Shown here one piece after another: positions 17,226 through 25,325 of a DNA stretch of 49,873 nucleotides (the stretch's first letter is position 1; every line of letters starts with the position of its first letter). Below the pieces are notes generated by a model that saw nothing but the letters and a program-made list of their open reading frames with translations, searched no databases and was not told the DNA's origin. A program made the position numbers and the translations under genes. Source of the stretch: Herbinix sp. (GTDB taxonomy: Bacteria > Bacillota > Clostridia > Lachnospirales > Lachnospiraceae); the NCBI GenBank assembly GCA_029240245.1, contig JARBTJ010000022.1:1-49873 (forward strand). The letters are read 5' to 3'.

Positions 17226-18056
17226 TCAACTGCTATAAAGGTTCTGCTCCAGCCAAGCTGCCACACCGTTATCAATGTTACTGCCGATGACCTCATCGGC
17301 CTTGTCCTTTAATTCATCAACAGCATTGGCAACCGCCAGCCTGTAATCACTTGCTGCGAAAAGCGGAATATCATTACGATTATCACCAAAGCATACGATA
17401 CGATCCAGCTTTAAATATTCACGAAGAAACTTCACAGCATGATACTTGGAAGCATTATTACTGAAGATTTCTAGGTACCACCAGTCCGAAGAGTAATTAT
17501 CCTTATACATGGTGCAATTTAAATCGGGTATCTCCTCTACCAAACAATAAATCGGTTCCAGCTTTTCTTTATGATCCAGCAGCGAGAAGTATATGATGGG
17601 TTCCTCGATCAGGGAGGCAAAGTGCTCCACTTGAATGAACTGTTTTTGATATCGATTTACTCTTTCTTCATAGAAATCTCTTAAAGGCTTGGAGGATAAA
17701 TCTTCATAATAGGTAGCCAGCTTACCATCCTTGATGGTATAGATAAAGCCTTTGAGATGATAGCTGCTGATTAAGGTCATTAAAAAGGCGATACTATCTT
17801 TACGAAAGGTTTCTACCTTAATGTACTCCTTCTTATTTAGATCATAGATACAAACTCCGTTCATCAGCACGATAGGAACAGACACCTTGAGATCCTTTAA
17901 AATAGGCTTTACGGAGGCAATGGATCTTGCTGTGGCTACTGAAAATAATAAGCCTTGATTCATGAAATCATTTAAGACTGTAATGGTGTGTTCGGAAAGC
18001 TCTACATTCGGTTGAAGAAGAGTACCGTCGAGGTCGGAGATGTATAAGGTTTTCAT
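17226..18056 (-). CDS. HAD-superfamily hydrolase, Cof type (IIB)
   Basis: The 276-residue protein begins with the nucleophile motif SDLDGTLLQP (Asp8, Asp10). It then has a Ser/Thr motif (FSVATARS), the Cof-type cap, and the C-terminal CFGDNRNDIPLF metal-binding motif followed by AVANA. Such enzymes dephosphorylate sugar phosphates, FMN or phospholipid head groups; the substrate here is unknown. It lies 43 bases downstream of the SDR gene on the same strand, probably in one operon with the SDR and the acetyltransferase. Confidence 0.9.
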   Translation of the reverse strand: MKTLYISDLDGTLLQPNVELSEHTITVLNDFMNQGLLFSVATARSIASVKPILKDLKVSVPIVLMNGVCIYDLNKKEYIKVETFRKDSIAFLMTLISSYHLKGFIYTIKDGKLATYYEDLSSKPLRDFYEERVNRYQKQFIQVEHFASLIEEPIIYFSLLDHKEKLEPIYCLVEEIPDLNCTMYKDNYSSDWWYLEIFSNNASKYHAVKFLREYLKLDRIVCFGDNRNDIPLFAASDYRLAVANAVDELKDKADEVIGSNIDNGVAAWLEQNLYSS

Positions 18057-18099
18057 TGGTTTCTCCTTGAAATATAATAGGTGATAACAATTTAATCAT

Positions 18100-19122
18100 T
18101 TAATACTTTAGTATTGGAATAGTATTCTCGAATTTCTCGTAGGATTCCACCATTTGGTCGGTCCAGGCATCAAATTCCGGGTCTGGTCTTTGCAATTCCG
18201 GATGTTCTAAAATAGTTTGAATTGTTTTTCGAATTCCCTGATCAAAGCGAACCGTAGCAGTAAAGCCGGGTACCAGACGTTTTACCTTTGAATTATCAAA
18301 GATTACCGTATTGGATTTATCGCCTAACAAAGCACCTAAAAAATCACCGTTCGTTTTGATTAAAGTATCAGTTGGAATATGAACGATATTTGGTCGAACC
18401 CCGAGTACGGAACCGATAATCTCATACACTTGATTCCAGGTTAAGCTTTCATCCGAGGTGATCTGTACCGCTTCCCCGATGGCATGTGAATTGCCCATAA
18501 GTCCGACAAAGGCTTTCGCAAAGTCCGAATTGTGGGTTAAAGTCCATAGGGAGCTTCCGTCTCCGGGAACAATTACCTTCTTACCCTTGCGGATTCGGTC
18601 TATGACGGAAAAGCTTCCGTATTTACCGTGGATTGCTACCGGAACATCGTAATCACCGTAAGTGTGACTGGGACGGACAATCGTAACCGGATAACCATTG
18701 TCTCGGTATTCATTTATCAAATATTCCTCACAGGCAATCTTCTTACGGGAGTATTCCCAATAAGGGTTTGAGAGAGGAGTGCTTTCTGTTATGAAGGGGC
18801 TGGAAAGAGGTTTTTGGTAAGCAGAGGCTGAGCTGATAAAGATGAATTGTTTTGTTTTACCTGAAAATAATCTAACATCACGCTCTAGAGCCTGCGTATC
18901 AAAGGCTATGAATTCTGCTACAACGTCAAAGGTCAGATCCTTCAATTTTTCCTTTACAGTAGCTTCATTATTAATATCAGCTTCAATGACATTCACGCCT
19001 TCCGGAATTCGTTCTTTCCTGTTGCCTCTGTTTAGCAGATATAAATCAAAACCGCATTTTGGTGCAAGAGCGGTGATGGCGGTACTGATGGTACCGGTTC
19101 CTCCAATAAATAATGCTCTCAT
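18100..19122 (-). CDS. NAD-dependent epimerase/dehydratase (extended/atypical SDR)
   Basis: The 340-residue protein has the N-terminal Rossmann motif FIGGTGTIS and the FIFISSASAYQ block. Its catalytic motif is YSRKK (Tyr and Lys), and VRPSHTYGD follows. This is the atypical SDR group related to CSP41-like nucleotide-sugar or RNA-binding SDRs. It starts inside the end of the acetyltransferase gene (4-base ATGA overlap), so the two are translationally coupled. The substrate is unknown. Confidence 0.88.
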   Translation of the reverse strand: MRALFIGGTGTISTAITALAPKCGFDLYLLNRGNRKERIPEGVNVIEADINNEATVKEKLKDLTFDVVAEFIAFDTQALERDVRLFSGKTKQFIFISSASAYQKPLSSPFITESTPLSNPYWEYSRKKIACEEYLINEYRDNGYPVTIVRPSHTYGDYDVPVAIHGKYGSFSVIDRIRKGKKVIVPGDGSSLWTLTHNSDFAKAFVGLMGNSHAIGEAVQITSDESLTWNQVYEIIGSVLGVRPNIVHIPTDTLIKTNGDFLGALLGDKSNTVIFDNSKVKRLVPGFTATVRFDQGIRKTIQTILEHPELQRPDPEFDAWTDQMVESYEKFENTIPILKY

Positions 19123-19757
19123 AATAGTCCCCCTTCTAATTTAACCATGGAATTATCAATGGGATGTTCCTCATATTCGTCCTTTAGATAACCGAAAATG
19201 AGATAATCGGTTATGACATTTAAGATAACTCCTTGCCGTATTAAGCCCTCTTTTGTAAAGCCAAGCTTTTGAGCCACCCGAACGGAACCGGGATTTTTGG
19301 TGAAGCATCGAATCTGAAGCCGGCTTAACTCCAACAATTCAAAGGCGGCTTTCACGATAGCTTGTCCTGCCTCCGGTGCAAAGCCCTGGCCCCAATAATC
19401 TTTATTAATCCTGTAACCGATATCGGCCTGTTTTTGTAATTTAAAATCATATAATACAATTTCACCGATTACCTTATTCGTTTCTTTTAAAACCATCAAC
19501 CAGGTAAGCTCATGTCTGGACTTATATTCCTTCATCGTTACCTTATAGGGATAATCAAGCTTACGTATCTTTTTGGGCTTCTGTCTGCCATCTTTGTCGT
19601 TTTCTTCATCGTATAAACCCCAATAGCGGTATACACTGTAATCATTGATGAATTCCAGGCAATCGCTGCCATCCTCCGCACTATCCGTGATCTGACGCAA
19701 AATTAAACGTTTGGTTTCCATCCTTGGCAAAGTCTTAAAACATTCTTCGTAGCTCAT
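19119..19757 (-). CDS. GNAT-family N-acetyltransferase, RimJ/RimL-like
   Basis: The 212-residue protein begins with MSYEECFKTLPRMETKRLILRQ, the usual RimJ/RimL-like first strand. It has VIGEIVLYDF, IGYRINKDYWGQGFAPEAG (acetyl-CoA pyrophosphate loop) and a late NPGSVRVAQKLGF motif. It transfers acetyl from acetyl-CoA to an unknown amine, perhaps a protein N-terminus. GGGAG precedes the start on the minus strand. It is the first gene of a GNAT-SDR-HAD set. Confidence 0.88.
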   Translation of the reverse strand: MSYEECFKTLPRMETKRLILRQITDSAEDGSDCLEFINDYSVYRYWGLYDEENDKDGRQKPKKIRKLDYPYKVTMKEYKSRHELTWLMVLKETNKVIGEIVLYDFKLQKQADIGYRINKDYWGQGFAPEAGQAIVKAAFELLELSRLQIRCFTKNPGSVRVAQKLGFTKEGLIRQGVILNVITDYLIFGYLKDEYEEHPIDNSMVKLEGGLL

Positions 19758-19845
19758 TCATTTCTCCCTTCCTTAGATGATATGAAGTTATATTTGTTAT
19801 TATCTTCCATACGCAATGAATAATCAATGGTTTATATTATCTTTA

Positions 19846-20421
19846 TCATAGTTGTATTTGATGTTCCATAAATATTTTAAGGCCGATAACGATGAGTAAA
19901 ACACCTCCGACCAGTCTCGCTCTGGAACCAAGCAGCGATCCGAATCTCCTTCCGATCATCACACCGAGGGAACAGCAGAAAAAGGTGATGGCACCAATGA
20001 ATACCGCTGCGGAAAGAATATTGATATCCATTACAGCAAAGCTGACTCCGGCTGCCAAAGCGTCAATACTGGTGGCGATGCCCTGAAGGACTAAGTTCTT
20101 TGCCGTAAATATATTATGGTCATTACAGCAGCCCTCCGGATGTCTGTATTCTTTGATTGCCTCAACAATCATATTAATTCCGATGAAGCCCAGAAGAAAC
20201 AGCGCTACCCAATGCTGAAACTGGCTGATAAAATCAGAAAAGGTACGACCTAGAAAAAATCCAAAAACCGGCATGATGGCTTGAAAGAAGCCAAAAGTAA
20301 AGGCTGTAGCAAAAGCATTTTTTTTGTTGATATGACAGCTACACATTCCGTTTGTGACTGAGACTGCAAAGGCATCTGCAGACAGGCCTAAGGCAATAAT
20401 AACGATGGTTAAGTAATCCAT
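19846..20421 (-). CDS. mntP: Manganese efflux pump MntP
   Basis: The 191-residue, six-segment membrane protein matches MntP (DUF204) in length and motifs. The duplicated acidic motifs ALGLSADAFAVSVTNG and ATSIDALAAGVSFAV form the two pseudo-repeats, and GLKIFMEH closes the protein. It exports Mn2+. The assignment is strengthened by the yybP-ykoY manganese riboswitch in its leader. The ribosome site GGAAAGG lies just before the start and can pair with an upstream anti-Shine-Dalgarno, implying translational control. Confidence 0.96.
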   Translation of the reverse strand: MDYLTIVIIALGLSADAFAVSVTNGMCSCHINKKNAFATAFTFGFFQAIMPVFGFFLGRTFSDFISQFQHWVALFLLGFIGINMIVEAIKEYRHPEGCCNDHNIFTAKNLVLQGIATSIDALAAGVSFAVMDINILSAAVFIGAITFFCCSLGVMIGRRFGSLLGSRARLVGGVLLIVIGLKIFMEHQIQL

Positions 20422-20431
20422 TGGTTTGTTT

Positions 20432-20506
20432 CCTTTCCGTATATGTAATTAGTCTAATTCTGTTACCCAGGACTGTTAATATATGTTAATTCAGCCTATA
20501 CGAAGG
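20432..20506 (-). promoter_or_regulatory. Candidate expression platform: anti-SD pairing of the mntP ribosome site
   Basis: In the minus-strand RNA, CCUUCGUAUA (complement of 20497-20506) can pair with UAUACGGAAAGG (complement of 20432-20443), leaving a 2-base bulge. The second segment contains the mntP Shine-Dalgarno. No terminator with a T run lies between the aptamer and the gene, so control by ribosome access is more likely than attenuation. Confidence 0.5.
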
Positions 20507-20518
20507 ACTACAATGGTA

Positions 20519-20692
20519 TAGTTTGCGCATTCCATGGGTAGGACATGCATGAGCAAGGCAAAAATAAAGCTCATGTACGGTTAGACAATAACCATACATG
20601 AGTCTCGTTCATTAAGGCAAGCCTGATTGCGTATAACGTAATCATCATGTAGACTTGTCACATACCATATGGTATGCAAACTACTCCCTCAT
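20519..20692 (-). ncRNA. yybP-ykoY manganese riboswitch
   Basis: The minus-strand RNA starts with GAGGGAGUAGUUUGC and closes with GCGCAAACUA, forming the P1 helix. Inside, one loop arm carries GAACGAGACUCAUGUA and the other UUUUUGCCUUGCUCAUG, which correspond to the two conserved Mn2+-binding loops of this class. CAUGUA-N-UACAUG stems lie between them. It sits directly upstream of mntP, the classic regulated gene. Known behaviour of the class is to turn expression on when Mn2+ is high. Confidence 0.87.
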
Positions 20693-20718
20693 TTATAACA
20701 GAAATTCAAATTTTTTAT

Positions 20719-20747
20719 ATTTTAGCATGAATAACAGCTAATATCAA
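20719..20747 (-). promoter_or_regulatory. Promoter of the mntP riboswitch transcript
   Basis: Read on the minus strand: TTGATA (20747-20742), a 17-base spacer, TAAAAT (20724-20719) with an upstream TGC (extended -10). Transcription would begin about 20 bases before the aptamer. Confidence 0.6.
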
Positions 20748-20775
20748 GATTTTTCTCGAAGGAATGAAATTCTTC

Positions 20776-20804
20776 TTGAACCATATGAAAAAAACGTGCA
20801 TAAT
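20776..20804 (+). promoter_or_regulatory. Promoter of the AEC transporter leader
   Basis: TTGAAC (20776-20781), a 17-base spacer and CATAAT (20799-20804) point right. It is divergent from the mntP promoter and lies 30 bases from it. The transcript would have a leader of about 165 bases. Confidence 0.5.
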
Positions 20805-20814
20805 ATCATATTAG

Positions 20815-20940
20815 AATTAAAGTGTCAAAGAGTACCACGCACCTATTCGGATACTATATATGGATATGCAAGTAAGCTTGCAGTAGCATATATTACAGCC
20901 GGAAAGCACAGAAAGTGCTTTTGCCACTTTAATCCATATT
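20815..20940 (+). ncRNA. Structured 5' leader of the AEC transporter, class unknown
   Basis: ATTAAAGTG (about 20817-20825) pairs with CACTTTAAT (about 20925-20933), enclosing at least two helices: ATATGC/GCATAT, with a competing GCAAG/CTTGC stem between 20865 and 20892, and AAGCAC/GTGCTT near 20904-20920. The layout is a closed multi-branch junction about 40 bases before the start codon, like a riboswitch aptamer. I do not recognise it as a known class. Confidence 0.35.
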
Positions 20941-20976
20941 AGCGAATAAAAACGAAGGATTAGAAAGTAGGTTATT

Positions 20977-21906
20977 ATGACAACTTTGGCTATAACAGCG
21001 TTAACTCAGATTGTTATTATGTTCATTATTATTATCGTAGGTGCTGTCAGCTTTAAGGTCAAGCTGATTGATAAGGATACCAACAAACGGTTATCCGATA
21101 TTGTACTTCTTCTGGTAAACCCAATCGTAATCTTTGTCTCCTATCAGAGAGAATTTAATGCCGCCCTTTTGAATGGTTTATTTATTTCGCTGTTACTTGG
21201 AACGGTCACTCATCTGGCAGGTATTGCTCTTTCCACACTTTTATTCCATAAGAAAAAAATCCCTTCGGACTATGTACTGGAACGTTTTGCAGTTATCTAT
21301 TCCAATTGTGGTTTTATTGGAATCCCACTGGTAAACGGCGTTTTCGGAAGTGAAGGAGTCTTTTACCTTACGGCTTATATGACAATGTTTAATTTGTTTG
21401 TATGGACCCACGGGGTTATCACCATGACCGGCAAGAAGGATTTTAGAACAATAACAAAGGCATTTTTATCACCCTCCATCATAGCAACCTTATCCGGATT
21501 TCTTTTCTTTATATTAAGAATCAATCTTCCGTCGTTTATTCTTGATTCAATGAATTATCTGGGTAATATGAATACGCCGTTGGCTATGCTGGTAGCCGGT
21601 GTTACTATAGCACAGATGAATATCATAAAGCTGCTGTTAAGAGTAAGGGTCTATTATATATCGGTTTTAAAGCTGGTTGTACTACCAATCATGATGCTCC
21701 TTCTCTACCGATTATTTCATATACCCGACCTGGTGTTATTAACCTCAATTCTTGCAACGGCCTGCCCGACTGCGGTTACCATTAATCTGTTCTCAATTAA
21801 ATATGGGAAGAACTATTTGTATGCGACGGAGCTTTTTACGATCACAACACTTCTGTCGGTTCTGACTATTCCCTTGGTAATGACAATAGCCGGGTTTTTG
21901 GTGTGA
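20977..21906 (+). CDS. AEC family transporter (auxin efflux carrier-like permease)
   Basis: The 309-residue protein has ten predicted membrane segments with the AEC pattern: a conserved early LLLVNPIVIFVSY, the mid-protein SNCGFIGIPLVNGVFG, and the late ATACPTAVTINLFSIKYG motif. In bacteria this family carries malate, other organic acids or unknown substrates. It is preceded by a long structured leader, so its expression may respond to a ligand. It is transcribed away from mntP and separated from the next gene by 87 bases. Confidence 0.9.
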   Translation: MTTLAITALTQIVIMFIIIIVGAVSFKVKLIDKDTNKRLSDIVLLLVNPIVIFVSYQREFNAALLNGLFISLLLGTVTHLAGIALSTLLFHKKKIPSDYVLERFAVIYSNCGFIGIPLVNGVFGSEGVFYLTAYMTMFNLFVWTHGVITMTGKKDFRTITKAFLSPSIIATLSGFLFFILRINLPSFILDSMNYLGNMNTPLAMLVAGVTIAQMNIIKLLLRVRVYYISVLKLVVLPIMMLLLYRLFHIPDLVLLTSILATACPTAVTINLFSIKYGKNYLYATELFTITTLLSVLTIPLVMTIAGFLV

Positions 21907-21913
21907 TTGTTGC

Positions 21914-21942
21914 TTGCGCTCTATGGTTTTATCGTTTAAAAT
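21914..21942 (+). promoter_or_regulatory. Promoter of the degV-family gene
   Basis: TTGCGC (21914-21919), a 17-base spacer and TAAAAT (21937-21942) lie about 50 bases before the ATG at 21994. Confidence 0.5.
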
Positions 21943-21993
21943 AGTAGATGGTTATCAATGCAGGAAGCATATAAAAATTAAAGGAGTATTACA

Positions 21994-22866
21994 ATGAGGG
22001 AATACGTTATTGTTAGCGATGCAACAATAGATCTGCCGATGGAAATAATCAATCAATATGATATCAGGGTCATCCCGATGGGAGTAGAAATTGATAATGT
22101 GACATATTCCCATTACCCGGATGAACGAGAATTATCAATTGAAGATTTTTATACAAAGTTAAAAAATGGTGCGGTTTCCCATACCACACAAATTACTCCA
22201 TCAATCTTCATGGATTTTTTTGGAGATATATTAAAACAGGGACTAGATATTCTTTACATAGCTTTTTCTTCGGGGCTCAGCGGAACCTACCATACGGGAC
22301 AAATGGTAATACGTGAATTATCAGAGGAATTTCCGGAACAGAAAATTATAGCGATAGATTCACTATGTGCCTCCGTTGGAGAAGGATTGTTAGTGTTAAA
22401 TGCAGCCATGCAAAAGCAAAAAGGAATGAGCTTGGAGGAATTAAGTGCTTGGGTGATGGAAAAGAAACACTCAGCACGTCATTGGTTTACCGTAAAGGAT
22501 TTATTCTACTTAAAGCGTGGAGGAAGAATCACTTCACTTGAGGCAATGGTGGGAACTGCGTTAAAAATAAGACCCATACTGACGACGGATGATTGCGGTA
22601 AGCTGACCGTCAACTCCAAAATCAGAGGCTCAAGAGCTGTAATTGACTTTTTGCTATCAAAGCTTGAGAGTGAAGGTGAAGAACTAGAGGAGCAGACCAT
22701 CATCATCGGTCACGGTGACGATCTTGCCCAGGCACAAGAACTGGAGAAGCTGATAAGAAGCAGAGATTTGGTGAAGGATGTAGTTATTTCCAAGATTGGA
22801 CCGGTGATCGGTACCCATACCGGCCCTGGAATGTTAGCAGTTGTATTTATGGGAAGAAAATTGTAA
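21994..22866 (+). CDS. DegV family fatty-acid-binding protein
   Basis: The 290-residue protein has the DegV signature: SDATIDLP at the start, the SHTTQITPS loop, FSSGLSGTYHTG, and the late GPVIGTHTGPGMLAVVF. Family members such as FakB bind a long-chain fatty acid and present it to a kinase, FakA, which feeds phospholipid synthesis; fakA is not in this window. The ribosome site AAAGGAG is good. A strong terminator follows. Confidence 0.92.
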   Translation: MREYVIVSDATIDLPMEIINQYDIRVIPMGVEIDNVTYSHYPDERELSIEDFYTKLKNGAVSHTTQITPSIFMDFFGDILKQGLDILYIAFSSGLSGTYHTGQMVIRELSEEFPEQKIIAIDSLCASVGEGLLVLNAAMQKQKGMSLEELSAWVMEKKHSARHWFTVKDLFYLKRGGRITSLEAMVGTALKIRPILTTDDCGKLTVNSKIRGSRAVIDFLLSKLESEGEELEEQTIIIGHGDDLAQAQELEKLIRSRDLVKDVVISKIGPVIGTHTGPGMLAVVFMGRKL

Positions 22867-22927
22867 AGACTAGGTAAAAAGTAATTTAGTGGGTTGTTTT
22901 CAAATTGGAATTGAGTATAATTATAGT

Positions 22928-22966
22928 AGAGTCGTATCATTTTCAGTATGATACGACTCTGTTTAT
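22928..22966 (+). terminator. Terminator of the degV-family gene
   Basis: A perfect 13-bp stem, AGAGTCGTATCAT (22928-22940) with ATGATACGACTCT (22948-22960), closes a 7-base loop and is followed by GTTTATG. Confidence 0.8.
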
Positions 22967-23037
22967 GTTAAAAGTATTTTAAAAATTTTGCGAGATAAAT
23001 GATGTACTGATGAAATATAGACTGGAGGAATTTTAGC

Positions 23038-23784
23038 GTGAGGAATGAGTGGAAGAATAATAATCCGGATCAGCAGATTAAGCCGTATAAAAAGGAGGTT
23101 GATTATTCCTATACCTTAGGAGCATTTCCGACCTATGAATTAATCAAGGCAAATCCAAAGGTAGTCCGGAAGGTAATTGTACACTCCGGTTATACCGATA
23201 TTGAAAATTTGGAGAAATTGTGTAATGAGAAGAAGGTAACGATTGAGCAGAATGATAAGCTGATTGCGAAAATCAGTGACAAGGAAAACTGTTATGTGGC
23301 AGGAGTATTTGATAAATTCAGCGATGATTTAAGAAAGGACAGACCTCATATTGCCCTTGTCAATCCAAGTAATATGGGTAACTTGGGTACCATTCTACGT
23401 ACTGCGGTCGGATTTGGTATCTATGATATGGCCATTATCCTGCCCGGTGCGGATATCTTTAACCCCAAGACGGTTCGTTCCTCCATGGGAGCGTTATTTC
23501 GTATCAATCATCACCTATATCAATCCTTTGATGAATACCATAAGCAATTTAAAGATCATGAAATTTTTACCTTCATGTTAAATGGTAAAAAAACACTTGA
23601 TATAAAGGACAGTCCGAAGGCAAACTTATACTCCCTGGTGTTTGGCAACGAAGCGACCGGACTGGATGATTCCTTTCTTAAGATCGGTACCAGTATCTTT
23701 ATCCCTCAATCGCCGGATGTAGATTCATTAAATCTTACGATAGCAGTGGGGATTGGAGCATATACATTTACTAGCCGCAAGTGA
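23038..23784 (+). CDS. TrmH/SpoU-family RNA 2'-O-methyltransferase
   Basis: The 248-residue protein has an N-terminal substrate-binding part and a C-terminal SPOUT knot domain with its three motifs: NPSNMGNLGTILRTA (motif 1), LVFGNEATGL (motif 2) and SLNLTIAVGIGAY (motif 3). It should transfer a methyl from SAM to a ribose 2'-OH of tRNA or rRNA; which site is unknown. The start is GTG at 23038, supported by GGAGG at about 23024-23028. TTGCGA/TGAAAT (22988-23016) may be its promoter. Confidence 0.9.
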   Translation: MRNEWKNNNPDQQIKPYKKEVDYSYTLGAFPTYELIKANPKVVRKVIVHSGYTDIENLEKLCNEKKVTIEQNDKLIAKISDKENCYVAGVFDKFSDDLRKDRPHIALVNPSNMGNLGTILRTAVGFGIYDMAIILPGADIFNPKTVRSSMGALFRINHHLYQSFDEYHKQFKDHEIFTFMLNGKKTLDIKDSPKANLYSLVFGNEATGLDDSFLKIGTSIFIPQSPDVDSLNLTIAVGIGAYTFTSRK

Positions 23785-23826
23785 AATGAATAGGGTGTCT
23801 GCTGATGGCAGGCAGAAGGAGGAAGT

Positions 23827-25287
23827 ATGAAGCTGAATTATAAAAGAACGTTCTTTATAGGTTTTGCATTTCTATCTATTTGTGCTTTTTGGGAATTATA
23901 CGACGGCATTGTACCAAAGATTTTAGATAAAACCTTTGGCCTGGGGGAAACTGCAGTTGGATTTGTTATGGCACTCGATAACATTTTAGCGTTATTTTTG
24001 CTTCCCATTGTGGGTGCGTTTTCTGACCGTGTGAATACTCGCCTGGGAAAAAGAACGCCCTTCATTTTATTTGGTACACTTGCTGCTTCAGCCTTTATCC
24101 TGTTCATGCCGATAGCGGAGCACCAGAGAAGTCTGGTATTTTTCCTAGTAGCGCTTGGTATGGTTTTGCTGGCGATGAGCACCTACCGATCGCCCGCCGT
24201 GGCTTTAATGCCGGACTTAACACCAAAACCTCTTCGTAGCAAAGCAAATGCGGTGATTAATCTGATGGGGACCCTGGGTGGAGCCTATGCCTTGTTGGTG
24301 GTGAAGACGATTTATAAGGAGGATGGATCAAATAATCTTCCGGTATTTTTATCCGTTGTCGCTATAATGCTGTTAGCCGTTATTTTGCTGATGATTACCA
24401 TTCGGGAGAAGAAGCTGACTGACGAGTTAAAAATCAAGGACGAAGCAGTAGATAATGCAGAGGTAAAAACAGAAAATATTGTTGAGTCAAAAGCAGAGGT
24501 AAAAGCAGAGTATAAAGCTGAATTAAAGGAAGAGTCGAAAGCAGAGTCAAAAGCAGAGTCAAAAGCAGAGGCGAAAGCAGAGTCAAAAGCAGAGTCATAT
24601 GCAGAGACGAAAACAGAGACAAGAAAAGAGTCAAAAGCAGTTGATAGGAATCATAATAAGATAAACAGTAAAATGCCTTCTGATGTGAGGAGAAGCTTAA
24701 TCTTCATCATGTCCTCCATATTTTTATGGTTTTTTGCTTATAATGCAGTGAAATCGGCCTTCTCCAGATATGCAGACAAAGTATGGGGACTAAAAGCCGG
24801 TGAATTTGCCGACCCTCTTTTGATAGCGATTATCGCTGCCCTGATCAGTTATATTCCGATTGGCATCATTTCAAGTAAGATAGGAAGGAAAAAGACTATT
24901 ATTGCCGGTATATTGTTAATGACCGGTTCTTATATCGCCGGATTTTTAATCAAAGACTATTCACCAATGATCAATCTGGTATTTGCCTGTACCGGAATCG
25001 GATGGGCTGCAATCAATGTGAATTCTTATCCGATGGTTGTTGAGATGAGTAAGGGTTCCGACATCGGCAAATATACCGGTATGTATTATACCTTTTCCAT
25101 GGCGGCGCAGACAATCACTCCGATTTTATCCGGGTTTTTACTGGAACATATTTCGTATGAGATATTATTTCCGTATGCAGTCATATTTTCGGTAGCTTCC
25201 TTCTGTACGATGTTGTTTGTAATGCATGGGGATTCCAAACCATTGAAGAAACAAAGTGCATTAGAAAATTTTGATACTGCAGATTAA
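23827..25287 (+). CDS. MFS transporter with a repetitive charged central loop
   Basis: The 486-residue transporter has twelve predicted segments in two halves, with MFS motif A-like GAFSDRVNTRLGKRTPFI after segment 2 and SSKIGRKKTIIAG in the second half. The N-terminal LCxxWELYDGIVPKIL and PDLTPKPLRSKANA suggest a sugar/cation symporter-like (GPH/SLC45) branch. The cytoplasmic loop between the halves is greatly expanded (about residues 196-285) and contains tandem Ser-Lys-Ala-Glu tetrapeptides. Substrate unknown. It follows the methyltransferase by 42 bases and may be co-transcribed with it. Confidence 0.85.
   Translation: MKLNYKRTFFIGFAFLSICAFWELYDGIVPKILDKTFGLGETAVGFVMALDNILALFLLPIVGAFSDRVNTRLGKRTPFILFGTLAASAFILFMPIAEHQRSLVFFLVALGMVLLAMSTYRSPAVALMPDLTPKPLRSKANAVINLMGTLGGAYALLVVKTIYKEDGSNNLPVFLSVVAIMLLAVILLMITIREKKLTDELKIKDEAVDNAEVKTENIVESKAEVKAEYKAELKEESKAESKAESKAEAKAESKAESYAETKTETRKESKAVDRNHNKINSKMPSDVRRSLIFIMSSIFLWFFAYNAVKSAFSRYADKVWGLKAGEFADPLLIAIIAALISYIPIGIISSKIGRKKTIIAGILLMTGSYIAGFLIKDYSPMINLVFACTGIGWAAINVNSYPMVVEMSKGSDIGKYTGMYYTFSMAAQTITPILSGFLLEHISYEILFPYAVIFSVASFCTMLFVMHGDSKPLKKQSALENFDTAD
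24478..24645 (+). repeat. Tandem SKAE-coding repeat inside the MFS gene
   Basis: About twelve imperfect 12-base units resembling GAGTCAAAAGCA encode Glu-Ser-Lys-Ala, with variants VKAE, YKAE and TKTE. The reading frame is kept because the period is a multiple of three. The encoded loop is highly charged and probably disordered or helical. Copy number may vary between strains. Confidence 0.8.
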
Positions 25288-25325
25288 GTAGACGATTAGA
25301 TAAAGATTGGAGGAGAACATACGAT

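Noticed and set aside
17099..17296. 65-residue minus-strand frame overlapping the end of the HAD gene
   Set aside because: It overlaps a confident gene in another frame and has no ribosome site.
24434..24634. Leu/Thr-rich minus-strand frame opposite the MFS loop
   Set aside because: It is the shadow of the SKAE repeat in the antisense direction, with no start signals.
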